Shown here: positions 10,786 to 22,950 of the stretch, in pieces
Position numbering within the stretch: the first letter of the stretch is position 1
How the letters are laid out: the number at the start of each line of letters is the position of its first letter
Source: Symsagittifera roscoffensis
Taxonomy: Eukaryota; Xenacoelomorpha; Acoela; Convolutidae
Direction of reading: 5' to 3'
Assembly (NCBI RefSeq): GCF_963678635.1
Contig: NC_087066.1
Span: forward strand, 56,686,312 to 56,750,311
Length of the DNA stretch: 64,000 nucleotides
The notes under the pieces: model-generated
What the model saw: the letters and a program-made list of their open reading frames with translations, nothing else
The model's database searches: none
What the model was told of the DNA's origin: nothing
Position numbers and translations under genes: made by a program

Positions 10786-12344
10786 TCTATTGACACAAAA
10801 TAACCCGTAAAGCGTGCTACCTCTAAACAAAGGATCACCTGAGAAAACTTTAGAGGTTAAAACCTCTTTAACTGAATCTGCAGAAGTTTGAGACGGCTGA
10901 AAATTCCTTATCGTAATCCTAATGGCACATTACCAGGGGGTAGCCTCACAGAAAAAAAAACCTTACAAAACTGTCAAGATGAAGGCCCAGATCCAGCTCG
11001 CTGTTGAAACCAGTGTCCAAACCCAAATTGTATTCAGCCTCTCTAGTCATAGATTCTAACAAAAACTCATTTCTAACAAAAATTGACGTAATTAAGCTTA
11101 TAACACCCTAAAAAAGTTTCTAGGTTTTTTGAAAACTTTAGTTTTGGTTGAAAAAAAGCTTATTATAAAATTTTCGTGAATAGAAACTGTACGATAAGCA
11201 TTTTTTCCATAGACTCCGTGAATGGAATTGTACGATAAGCATTTTAGGTATATGGAGATCAACCCGGGAATTGATTTTTGACTCATAAAAGTGTTACATA
11301 ACACATGTGCAATACACACCTAAGTAATTAGAAAAAGAGTAGCAGCACAAATCTTAATTAAAGATTTTTGGGTTTTTCTAAGCTTCTATGCACACAAACT
11401 GTTTGTCGGCCACATAAAAGATTACAACACAAAATTAAGTACAAAACCCAATAATTACGAAAAACCAAAAAACACAAAAGCCACGTCGCCTGAGACAATC
11501 AAACTACAAACCCAACAAACGTAGTTTTCAAAACAATTTGAAAACAACCATCAAGCTCCCTCTGTTCAATTAGACCACTACTAAACTTAACTAGAACAGA
11601 ACATTGACCAATACAACAAAACCCAATGCAGTATACAGCAGTTAATAACCAACGAAAAACAAAACATCACTTTTAAAATCTATGGAACTATCTCATGTTT
11701 AAACATTTTTTTCGTGAGAGGATATACTCCTTGTTTTAGCCAACAATGAACCGACAACCAGAAGCTCTAGAACGTTCAAGATCATTGTGAGCGCGCTCCC
11801 AAACATCCTCATGACACGATGTATTCATTACCTACCCCTTGACCCAGGACCCCCGATTTTACATATTCCCAAAAAATAACCCCTTTGCCAGAAAAGAAAA
11901 TGTTTCTATTAATATATATAAAAAACATGCAATACACATAAGCCCAGCCCATGATTCATTAATCGATTCGGAACTGTTTCCCACTCAATCAATCCTCCTT
12001 TTAAACACACATTCAACACCCCCGTTTGACAACTTGTGCGTCTCTTGACTCAACGGTCAACCGAGTAATTCCATTATCTAACGAAATCGACCTAAATACT
12101 GACACTCAATCATCGGATACCACTTTAATTCCAAATACACTGAAATCGAACTAAGCGAAATCATTTCATTCACGGTGATCGTAATGTAAATACAAATCAT
12201 ATTCATAAAAAACTAATTCAGCAACAACATATTTAAAAAATCACGAAATCAAGGTTTACAAACTATCATCAGCAGAAGACAAACAAGGCAGAAATTCAGT
12301 CATCGCAAACCATCACGCATCAATTAACCAATAGAAACTTGAGT
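10786..12344. other. Intergenic, A/C-rich on plus strand
   Basis: No gene recognised. 11150-11255 holds two units of the TGTACGATAAGC motif. From about 11340 to 12340 the plus strand is strikingly rich in A and C and poor in G. Confidence 0.45.
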
Positions 12345-12733
12345 TTAAGTCCGGGGTGGCTCACTCATAGAGTACTTTCAGATAAGGTACACCATCTGTT
12401 CGTCACGCTAACTTAATTTCGGCCGGATAGATTCGTGCACTTTCTTAGTCTAATACCAATCTTAATCTTGCTCTGATAGCTTCTAGTCTCGATAGATCTA
12501 GTGTATACTGGTATTTGCGATATTAGATATCAGGAACTGTTCTGGAAAAGAGCAACTGTTTGCTAAGTTAAATTTATTCTGTTCTGGCTGAAACTATAAG
12601 TAGTTTCAGCCTGACCAATTATTGTGAGAGTTAGTTATGGATCATGATTGGTTATTTCTAAGTATTTTATAGAGATAGTTTCTCAAGAACAAAATTGCTA
12701 TAATTACAACTTGTTTTGAACTGGTTCAGCCCA
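12345..12733 (+). repeat. Family C dispersed repeat, copy 2
   Basis: Starts GTTTAAGTCCGGGGTGGCTC and ends near TTGTTTTGAACTGGTTC. It contains an 11-bp-stem hairpin at 12586-12611 (GGCTGAAACTA / TAGTTTCAGCC) at the same place as the hairpin of copy 1. Confidence 0.8.
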
Positions 12734-15160
12734 TCCGGGGCTTAGAAAGTTTGGAGGATGGATGGAAGTTTTTTTTTTTAAATCTCGGAGTAGATTTATT
12801 TGAAGCAGTGGTTGCGTGAAGGACAAGAAAGAAACGTATTGTGGAGTAGTTCTCTTCGTAGAGAAAGAAGGGGTACACTTGCTCGTACTTCAGAAGTGGC
12901 TCTCGTGTATCCAATTTTGATGAAGTGGTGTCTTTATAGGTTCTGGGCCTATGTTAAGGTTAAATTAGCTGTAACAGCAATTAAGTAGTCTTCTACTCAG
13001 TATTCAAGATCTTTTCCTTTAAATTCCATGATTAGTTTAACAGATGTTCTAGTTGATCCACCCATAGGGTATGGAATCATTGTCATTTGGAAAGATTCTG
13101 CTGTGTTTGGTTTTTGTGTAAAATTTTAACTTGATTTTTTGTAATTTTATGTTGTTGAAAGTAATAAGGTAATGGGATTTCAATTCTCATGGATTCGGGT
13201 TGGTAACTTTGGTATTTGTATAGTTTTGTGATTATATGTTACTATTAGGTTGTGCCAATTTTTGTCGTTGAGAAGGTTGTTCTTGCATTTGCCTTGGTTG
13301 CTGAGGGTTCATCTGATTTATTCGTTGATTTTTTTAAATAGTTTTTGGTTTTGATGACAGTAACCTTTTATCCTCAGAATAGTGTGGTTGTCTTTTTATG
13401 ATTTTGCTGTTAGTTGGGGTTTTAATATCGTTGAAAAAATGAATAGATATCGGTTCAATTTGTCTAAGGTTTTCTTTTATTATTACAATTTACGGATGGG
13501 GATATTGGTTTTAGTGCCTGTTGAGTATAGTTGTGTTTTTTTAATTAATTTTCTGTTGTTAAAAGTGGTCTTGCTATAGGATTAATAATGTTTTTTTTAA
13601 CGAAAAAATCATAATTATGGTTTGCAAAGGTATTTCCAATTGATTGTCTTTGCTTGTTATGTGGCTCTTTTTTGGTTACTGGTTTCTTTCTTTGCTAATC
13701 CATATGTAAATATTTTGGAACTCTTGATGGTTTGACTGTTGATTGTCATGTCAATGGTGGAAAGGGAATGATATTTTTATTGTGTGGTGTTGTAAGTGTT
13801 GGATAAACAGGAGAGATATTCATTGTGTTGTTATAGGTAGTGTTTCAACTACTTCCTCGTTTACAAAACATGATGCAGTTTGTAAATCTTGTTGTGTCGA
13901 AATTCTGGTACCTCTAAAGGTTTCCTTTTTTTTGATAAATGTTGAATTTAAACTAATATTTGAACTATTATTTCTGGTTCTTCCAATAAATTTTTGTTAT
14001 AGTTAAAGGGTATGGTGTCAGTTGTTAGTGGAGTTCCTCTTAGATAATCTCTGTGAACGGAAATGGTTGCAATTGCTACTCTTGAAATATCATTTGTGAA
14101 GTTTTAAACTGATAAATGAGACCATTCGGGGTCCCATACATAATCTGTTCCGTCAGCTATTAATGTTTCATTGCTAGTTTGTGGTCTAAAATTTTTTCTT
14201 GTTTGTGAAATTAGGTCCAAATTATGTAGGAAATAATGTATAATGAACCATGCTAGACCAAATTGTGATACTTGACAATCGATGAGTGTTCCACGAATTG
14301 AGTCGAGGAATCGTGAAAAATGAAATATTTCGCGTTTTATCAATGCGTGTCGAGTTGTTTGCGGTCGTAATACATAAAATGTTTGGTTTTTTTCTACTAT
14401 GAATCATAAGTATAAATGATGGAGAAGACATCAGTTGTGAAAATTGAGTTTACTCTTTGTGAGTTTTGACGTTGAATGTTTTTGATGTATTCCGTAAAAT
14501 CTTTTGAGACATCTAATTCTATATCATCTGTTTGTATTCAGTGTGGTGGTTGATTCAATTATTGTGGTGGCAGAGTTCCAATAGTGATTTTACAAACAAA
14601 TAACTACAATGGAGGATAATCTAAGTCCTTGAGAAGCAAGGAATTTTTTATAATTCTAATTAAAATTAATTTAAATTATATACTAACTAATTTTTTTTAT
14701 TCAATTAATTTCTAATTTTACACAAATTTCGAGGTTACTGCAGATTTTTGAAATTAATGTTTTTTTGGTTTTAGATCTATCGTTTTGGTTTTATATTTCA
14801 CTAGTTATGCATCATTGAGAGATATTTATCTTGGAAATGAAGCTTACTGCTCCAACTAATTTATTAAATACTAGTGAATGAAAATGTACGGCATTGATAA
14901 CTTTGTAGAGAAGTAGTTGTTGCAGTCTGCTTTTTTCATTTCACGACAAAGATGATCGGTCCGCTAATCAGGTTTTGACCTGGTCTAAGCTTGAATACTC
15001 GTTGGTATTGATCAGACTTATTGAGACGCGAAGGTAAGTTTTCAAACTTCTTAACGTTTTGTGTAATGTGTTTGGATCTTAGAACTTATGTCTATTTTGA
15101 ATCTGCTAAATCTAAATTTTAAGAGGTCTGTTCGAGACTCTTGGTCGCACCAGATGATGA
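12734..15160. other. Intergenic, T/G-rich on plus strand
   Basis: No protein gene recognised. Several 60-90-codon frames exist, but they only reflect the T/G bias (Val, Leu, Phe, Trp-rich). The bias is opposite to that of the flanking DNA and the segment is bounded by two direct family C copies. Confidence 0.45.
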
Positions 15161-15532
15161 GTTTAAGTCCGGGGTGGCTCACTCACAGAGTAATTTCAGA
15201 TAAGGTACACCGTCTGTTCGTCACGCTATCTTATTTTCGGCCGGATAGATTCGCGCAACTTCTTAGTCTAATACTGATCTTAATCTTGCTCTTATATCTC
15301 CTAGTCTCAATAGATCTAGTGTTTACTGGTATTTTCAGCATAAATAGCTTCGTGCAGCACTTGTATAAATTTGCAGCACTTGTATAAATAGTTTCAGCCT
15401 TACAAATTATTGTAAGTGTTAGTTATGGATCATGATTGGTTAGTTCTAAGTATTTTACAGAGATATTTTACCAAAAATAAAATAGGTTAAAAACAATACT
15501 TGTTTTGAACTGGTTCCAAATTATATGCCAAT
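15161..15532 (+). repeat. Family C dispersed repeat, copy 3
   Basis: Nearly identical 5' block to copy 2 (GTTTAAGTCCGGGGTGGCTC at 15161). The hairpin region is rearranged by a short internal duplication of GCAGCACTTGTATAAAT. Confidence 0.8.
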
Positions 15533-17243
15533 GAATACCATTTCCAACCCAACTTTAAATTTAAAAAATTAACTTTTTCCACCTCTTAAAGTTATTACAA
15601 ATACACAGTATTGATCCCACTATTACGATCTCACAATCTTAAAGACAATTCCCTACCACAGACTTATCAGTCATTATCTACAGCGCTATCTTGCCCAAAA
15701 ACCCAATATTGAACAATTTCAACTCCTCAGGAAAGAGTTATATATTGCACAAGTGAAATATAACTTCGTACATTTTAATGCATATGCACACAATTATAAA
15801 TTTTCAGCAACATCCTTGCCTCGTGAACTTGTTATCAAAATTCAATTCACCAATTCCCAATTTACTTCACAATTTTTGGCTGAGTTTCACATCTTTTTTC
15901 GAAGGCACACAACTGCATGGTTCTCCGCGCAAGTATGATCAAGTTTCTTTTTGTTTCTTTTCCGTTTTCATCCCCACAATGATGTTCCCTAGTCTCGTAT
16001 GAATGAATAACGCCCATCAAAATACTCTTCTGCATTTCTGTACATAATCATGTTTTGTTTTAAAATACCTCAGAAAAACTCCTACCTTTCTCATAATGCC
16101 TTAAATTTGCATAACAATCCATAATTAAATTTTTTGGCCTGACAAAAGTGAAGAAACATAAATTAGAAATACATCGCATAACAAATTCGTCAGTCATCAA
16201 ATGAATATTTTCTGCCTACAAGCTTCAAAATTCAATCTTTGTATTGACGAAAAAGAGAATATTGTATAAGAAATTAACAGCAACCCCTGCTTTCTAACGT
16301 CGAAGCAAAAAAATATGAACCAGCAAAACCCGCATGTTCATTCTTGACTCATTGTCAAATTCACATATTTTTTTTTCTATTAGATTAAAATATACCGGAA
16401 CTTATCACTAAGAGCTAATCTTCGATGTGAGCACACGATCATATCATATACTAAATAAAATAGAGCCATAAATCCAAATAGATTTCAGGAAAGCAAAAGA
16501 AAAACGAAAGGTAAATTAAAACAATCACCCTTTCGCAATAATCAGGTTAAATTAGGTTAAGTTTTGATTTGTAATGCAATTAAACTGAAGAATAATTATC
16601 TCAGTCTCACTTATTGTAGAATCTCTTGTATTATAAAATCTTTCTTTCACATTTCTAATGGACTTTGTTCAAAGTTTCAGAATTTTGTATGCAAAAAATT
16701 GAGTTGATAGGAAGATTGACATTTTTTGCTTGTAATTTTTTTTTATTTAATCTTCCTTTTTCTTAGAAATAACTATTCGAATTATTTTTCTAACTTTAGT
16801 TTATTGATATTATGTCTGTGTTGGCTTATGCGAGCGTCCTCTAGGACAAAATCGTTTGATATTAAGTTTTTTTTTCAGCTTGGACAAGTAGCTCCGTTTT
16901 GAAAACTTGCGCATTTGATATAGCATTCAGCAAAATTGGAGGACTTTGCTTATTCTTATTCCAATAAAAGCGTGATAATCAATTTTGATTTTATTTTACT
17001 CACAAGTTTCTGAAAGTTTGATTTTTTTTTTACTTTGGTTGCTTCTCAAAGAAATAAGGTCTCTGATGGTTATCAAGTTGTTGTTTTTTCCATTTTTGAT
17101 GGATTTAGTTTCGTCGCTTTAGAGTTAAACTTGTTTGGCCCAGCCATTTTAGGTCTCATTCATGACTGCCTAATGTTCCTCTGTTAATTGTAGGCGTTTT
17201 TCATAGTTTTAATAGTACTGTCTGCTTGAAAACATTGTTATAA
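15533..17243. other. AT-rich intergenic, no gene seen
   Basis: A/C-rich on the plus strand to about 16600, then T/G-rich to about 17240. No coding signal, tRNA or repeat that I recognise. Confidence 0.4.
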
Positions 17244-17573
17244 CAAGACTGCTCGTATCAGGGCGAAGCCCTGAAAGTTACGACTGCCTTTTAACGTTTA
17301 TGGAGCAGTAACAACTTTTTGCGTAATATAATTTTGAAAACTATTTTGTGAAAAAATTATACATTTCAAAACTCGCAAAATATGTTGAGATAATGTTCAG
17401 ATAAATAATTGTAAGCACTATCATGTTTATATCAAAAAATATGCTCGCTTCAACTTATTTAACATGAATAAATTTTCGAAAAAGTCTACATAAAGCATGA
17501 TAGAGAGAAAAACAGTTTTAGTGTGTTTAAATAATGAATCTAGGAATTTTAAAAGCACCATACACAGGTTAAT
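17244..17573. repeat. Truncated family A end fused to core B fragment
   Basis: 17244-17315 is the CAAGACTG end of an inverted family A copy. At about 17316 it jumps into the last ~255 bp of core B (from TTTTGCG-TAATATAATTTTGAAAAC). This is a deleted version of the composite unit. Confidence 0.8.
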
Positions 17574-17975
17574 GTTCCGACTTTTGACACGAAATTAACG
17601 GAATAATTGAGCTCGGGGTGGGGTTTTTTTTTCTTCAGACAAATTTTGATTTTTAGTTAGCCATTTTTGACGGATTTTTTATATCTTTCAAAAAGTATTG
17701 TTGTCCTGAGCTCAAATTTGAAAAGATATTTTACCTGTGATCATTTTTTGTAAAGTTATGGGGGTTTAAAGATTGCCATTTTGGCGAATTTGGGACAATT
17801 AACGCGCGATATATTATATTTCTCGCTATTAGCGCGTAAGCGGAGAGTTAATCCGTCTTAAAATCGTTCCAAATTTGTTAAAAGAAGCTTATTTGCCATA
17901 ATTGTTTTGTTACAAGGAGCAAAATCTATCCTTTTGTACTTTATATGGCTTGTGGGAAGATGACTTTTATAAAAA
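17574..17975 (+). repeat. Family A element, 3'-truncated
   Basis: Same truncation as the copies at 8604 and 19267. Its 5' palindrome has decayed (TTTTGACACGAAA). Confidence 0.8.
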
Positions 17976-17990
17976 AAAATGTAAAAAAAA

Positions 17991-18530
17991 CAAGAATGCT
18001 CGTATCAGGGCGAAACCCTGAATGTTCCGACTGACTTTTAAGGTTTATTGAGCAGCAGTAATACATAAAAAAAATCAAATGAAATAAAACAAAATGAATT
18101 TTTTTTCTTCTAAAATTTGAAATTTTTATGAAAATAATCCCCCCACACGCCATATAAAGTACAAAAAGATAGATTTCGTTCCTTGTAACAAATCAATTAT
18201 GGCAAATAAGCTTCGTTCAACCAATATGGAACGATTTATAAGACGGATTAAATCTCCGCTTACGCGTTAATAACGCGAAATATTTTGCGCGTTAATTGTC
18301 CCAAATTGGTCAAAATGGCCAAAATGGCAATCTTTAAACCCTCATAATTTTACAAAAAATGATCACAGGTGAAATATCTTTTCAAATTTAAGCTCAAGAC
18401 AACAATACTTTTGATTGTTATAAAAAAATTCCGTCAAAAATGGCTAGTTAAAAAGTCGAAATTTGTCTGAAGAAAAAAAAACCCACCCCGAGCACAAATA
18501 TTCCGTTACTTTCGTATGGAAAGTCGGAAC
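17991..18530 (-). repeat. Family A element, inverted
   Basis: Full-length inverted copy, left arm of the second composite unit. Confidence 0.85.
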
Positions 18531-19266
18531 AATAACTGAATAAGAACTGCCTCAATATGATTTTTATGCAGTAAAAACTTGAGTTAGGATCATTTTACAA
18601 CCATACGTTGCGTGCAAAAATTGGTTCTACACAGACGAAAATGTATCATATCCCTATCAAATCAATCATATTGTCTACAGTCTGCAGGGGTCGTAACAAA
18701 GTTGCTTAACATCAAAAAATTTAGTTTGAAAAACTATTTTCAAAAGTTTCACAAACTACTTTCATTCGCAAATTGCTCTTGTTCGCAAAAAATTGTTCTA
18801 TCAAGCACGTTCTATTATAGGAGTTCTATCCTTATTCTATCATATCATACGATATCCGTCAATTTTATAGTGATTTAAAGTCACATAAGGAGAGTTGTTT
18901 ACCTTGAATATAAGCTTGCGGGAAGGACAAAACGAAGTAGGATCCAAAGTACTCCTATAAAAGAGTGGTCTCACGAAAAAGCAACTATGATAGACAGGTC
19001 CCGCATGCATTTTGCGTGATATAATTTTGAAAACTATTTTGTGAAAAAATTACACATTTCAAAACTCGCAAAATATGTTGAGATAATGTTCAGATAAATA
19101 ATTGTAAGCACTATCATGTTTTTATCAAGAAATATGCTCGCTTCAACTTATTTAAAACAAATAAATTTTCGAAAAAATCTACATAAATAATGATTGAGAG
19201 AAAAACAGTTTTAGTGTGTTTAAATAATGAATCTAGGAATTTTAAAAGCACCATACACAGGTTAAT
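18531..19266. repeat. Core sequence B of composite repeat, copy 2
   Basis: About 736 bp, clearly homologous over its whole length to 7868-8603, with scattered substitutions and very few indels. Confidence 0.85.
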
Positions 19267-19680
19267 GTTCCGACTTTTGATACGAAATTAACGGAATAAT
19301 TGAGCTCGGGGTGGGGTTTTTTTTTCTTCAGGCAAATTTCGACTTTTTAATTAGCCATTTTGCCATTTTTGACGGATTTTTTAAATCCTTCAAAAAGTAT
19401 TGTTGTCCTGAGCTCAAATTTGAAAAGATAATTTACCTGTGATAGTTTCTCATAAAATTATGGGGGTTTAAAGATTGCCATTTTGGCTAATTTGGGACAA
19501 TTAACGTGCGATATATTATATTTTGCGCTATTAGCGCGTAAGCGGAGAGTTATTCCGTCTTAAAATTGTTCCAAATTGGTTGAAAGAAGCTTATTTGCCA
19601 TAAATGTTTTGTTACAAGGAGCAAAATCTATCCTTTTGTACTTTATATGGCTTGTGGGGGGATAATTTTTATTTAAAAAA
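19267..19680 (+). repeat. Family A element, 3'-truncated
   Basis: Right arm of the second composite unit, joined to the next inverted copy by the same A-rich linker seen at 9000-9021. Confidence 0.82.
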
Positions 19681-19696
19681 ATAAATGTAAAAAAAA

Positions 19697-20252
19697 CAAG
19701 ACTGCTCGTATCAGGGCGAAGCCCTGAATGTTCCGACTGACTTTTAAAGTTTTTTGAGCAGCAGTAAAACATAAAAAAAATTAAATGAAATAAAATAAAA
19801 TGAATTTTTTTTTCTAAAATTTAAAATTTTTATCAAAATAATCCCCCCACACGCCATATAAAGTACAAGAAGATAGATTTCGTTCCTTGTAACAAAACAA
19901 TTATGGCAAATAAGCTTCGTTCAACCAATTTGGAACGATTTATAAGACGGATTAAATCTCCGCTTACGCGTTAATAGCGCGAATTATATTGCGCGAATTA
20001 TATTGCGCGTTAATTGTCCCAAATTGGTCAAAATGGCCAAAATGGCAATCTTTAAACCCCCATAACTATACAAAAAAAAATAATCGCAGGTGAAATATCT
20101 TTTCAAATTTAAGCTCAAGACAACAATACCTTTTGAATAATATAAAAAAATTCCGTCAAAAATAGCTAGTTAAAAAGTCGAAATTTGTCTGAAGAAAAAA
20201 AAACCCACCCCGAGCACAAATATTCCGTTACTTTCGTATCGAAAGTCGGAAC
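19697..20252 (-). repeat. Family A element, inverted
   Basis: Full-length inverted copy starting 1706 bp after the one at 17991, i.e. one higher-order period. It has a small internal duplication of GCGCGAATTATATT. Confidence 0.85.
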
Positions 20253-20780
20253 AATAACTGAGTAAGAACTACCTCAATATGATTTTTATGCAGTAAAGAC
20301 TCGAGTTAGGATCAATTTACAAACCATACGTTGCGTGAAAAAATTGGTTCTAAACAGACGAATATGTATCATATCCCTATCAAATCAATCATATTGTCTA
20401 CGAACTGCCAGGGTCGCAAATAAGTTGTTTAACATCAAAAAAATTTTAGTTTGAAAAACTCTTTTCAAAAGTTTCACAAATTACTTTCATTCGCAAATTG
20501 CTCTTGTTCGCAAAATTTATTTCGTCTTAGAAATCGTTCCAAATTGTGTCAAGGAAGCTTGTGTGCCATAATTGGTTTGTTACAAGGAGCGAAAACTATC
20601 TTTTTTTTCTTTTTATGGCGTGTGGGGGGATGATTTACTTATGGCGTGTGGGGGGATTTATGAAAATTTTTTTTTTTGATTTTGTTTTATTTCATTGAAT
20701 TTTTTAATGTTATTACTGCTCCATAAACCTTAAAAGGCAGTGGGAATATTCAGGGTTTCGCCTTGATACGGGCAATCTTT
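20253..20780. repeat. Core B fragment fused to family A 3' part
   Basis: 20253-20515 is the first ~260 bp of core B. From about 20516 it joins the middle of a plus-oriented family A copy that ends near 20780 with a decayed hairpin (GGGTTTCGCCTTG). It closes the array. Confidence 0.75.
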
Positions 20781-22195
20781 TTATAGTTTTATTAGTACTG
20801 TCTGCTTGAAAACATAGTTATAGTTACTTTTGCCAGTATTTTTGTCGACAGAATAGTTGTTTACAGTTAGCATGAAAAGCAGTGTTGAGCCTTGTGGTTC
20901 TCCACATTTAACATTATGTAGTGTATATTTTCCAGTTTTGGTTTAGATATACTGCGTACAATCCTAAAAGTACGTTTTTGAAATATTAAATATAAGTCCT
21001 CGGAAGCCCTTGTTTTTGCGTAGTTGAAGTAAAATGGAATGATTATGTGAATCAAATGTTTTTTTTTTTCAAAAAAACTATTGAACACTGTGCAACTATA
21101 AAGGAAGATTTTTTATTGAAAATTTATTTGAAAAGGCATCTACTGTCTATTATTTCTCCTGTAATCCAACTTGTCTATCTTACAGCAAGTCAAAAGTTTA
21201 AGCGAACTTATTAATACCGTTTTAAATTAGTCGTTTAAAAATTTTCGCAGATACGAACAAAAAGAATTCGGTCTGAAACTTTCAAGACTTTTTTTACCGC
21301 TTTCTACGAATGTTCTTCACAAAACAATCAAATAAATCTTTTTCATTGGATCAGCAAGTAACTCTTTTACTTGTCTCACGAACAAAAATTGCCATAGCAA
21401 ACTGAGCTTTTTTAAGATATGAACGGCGTCTATTATCTCTTGAGGTAAATCTTTCCAGAAATTAGGATTGACTTAGATTTGGATAACTCTGTAAAAAGTG
21501 ATTGGCTTTGAACTAGTTTTGTTTTCGGTGAAAAGAATCCCGAAGTTGGACTGGCTGACTCAATTTTCTTCTTTAATTCTTTTAAAATGATAGATTCTTC
21601 TCAATTTTTTGCTAAAGCTAGGTTCAATTTATTAGGCAAGTTTATTCGTGTTTTGTCAAATTCTGTTTTTCTGACAAAACTTGATTCCTTTTATACTACT
21701 TGACCCGCCTTTAGCTTAGTGTTTATTATTTTTTGTTTAACTTATTCACTGACAGCTTTTTCTTCTTAATTTTCTATGCACTTTGCTTTGTTAAATTTCG
21801 TTGCCAAAACCTGTTAATCGCTTGTGTTAGTGTCTTATCGAGATTTATCAATTTTAAGTCAATATTGTGGTTAATCCTTTGAAAATCATTACAATTCTTA
21901 TGCAGTTCCTGTTGCACAATGAATGAGAGTTCTATTTTATTATCTCGTTTGCTTAATTTAATCCACGGTCAGTTAGTTTGCCCAATGCATTCTAGTTTTT
22001 GAAAAATTTCTCAGAGATTTTGAGGCTTCAATGGTCAGATTAATCTTTCAAACGTTTTATGGATGAGAAAAACAAAATTTATCATAATAATGCAAGTTGT
22101 TGGCTCTTTTTTGTTTTGCAAGAAGAGGTTTCCTTGCTTTTATTTCGAAGTAATTTAATAAGTCTGAATCGCTCCGCGTGGGGACTGAAAAGTAC
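20781..22195. other. T-rich intergenic, no gene seen
   Basis: Nothing recognised. A minus-strand frame near 20867-21088 is too short and lacks known motifs. Confidence 0.4.
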
Positions 22196-22345
22196 ATAGT
22201 CACCACGCAGGTCAAAGTCTGCAAAGTCTGAACAAAAGTCTGCAAAGTCTGCACATAAGTCTGCAAAACGAGGTCGTCGTTTTATGATCAGACTTAATTA
22301 GTCTGAATCGATCCGCGTGTCAGCCGAAACAAAGTCGAACACAAA
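22196..22345. repeat. GTCTGCAAA minisatellite
   Basis: Short tandem repeats of GTCTGCAAA / GTCTGAAC, then GTCGAACACA. It is followed by CACCAAGAAA and a tail also seen after the minisatellite at 38085-38365. Confidence 0.65.
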
Positions 22346-22384
22346 CCAAATATCACCAAGAAAATGCTCTTATTGTCTGATTGC

Positions 22385-22712
22385 TCTGCTTGCAAAACTG
22401 TTAAACAGTTGCCATTTTTGAACTAACCCAGTATATAATTGTTTTAAAAAAGAGTCAACTAGAACAGCCTAATTGCTGATCATACACAGAACCACCACGA
22501 GAAGGCCCGCATATGGTCTCGAAGTAAAGTCCGGTACAGAAGTAAAGTTTTTGTCGTTTTTTTTGCTTGTAAAACTGTTAAAAGATGCAAATTGCAGAAT
22601 AATCCAGTATAAGTGTTCTTTAATGTGCAGTTAGCTAGATCAACATATTTGCTGATCGTATACTGGACCGCCATGAGAAGTCCTACACATGGTCCCAAAG
22701 TAAAATCTAAGC
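22385..22712. repeat. Two-copy ~165-bp degenerate tandem duplication
   Basis: Units at about 22385-22545 and 22556-22712 share GCTTG-AAAACTGTTAAA, CAGTATA, GCTGATC-TA, ACC-CCA-GAGAAG and CATGGTC-C-AAGTAAA. There is no ORF. Confidence 0.65.
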
Positions 22713-22814
22713 TAATTTTTGGGGCAATGTTGAAGAAATCAGAATCAGAACAAAAAAACTGAAAGCTAGGAAACAGTCAAATGAAACAAAAATCGTCCAA
22801 AGCCAGATTCTTTC

Positions 22815-22950
22815 TTTTTTTCCACACGATCTGAAAACCAATTCACCCAGTCCACACGGTATGAACATATTATTTTTTGGGTTCCAAACGGTCTGAATAT
22901 ACCATATTCTGGTCCCAACTGTCTGAACATGCTAAACTCTGGTCCACACA
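22815..22950. repeat. Minisatellite of CACACGGTCTGAAC-like units
   Basis: Four to five diverged ~30-bp units around the core (A/G)TCC-ACACGGTCTGAACAT. Confidence 0.6.

Noticed and set aside
13382-14006. Hydrophobic Val/Leu/Phe-rich frames, considered as nuclear copy of mitochondrial DNA
   Set aside because: Composition follows the T/G bias of the block; no mitochondrial protein or rRNA motif is visible.
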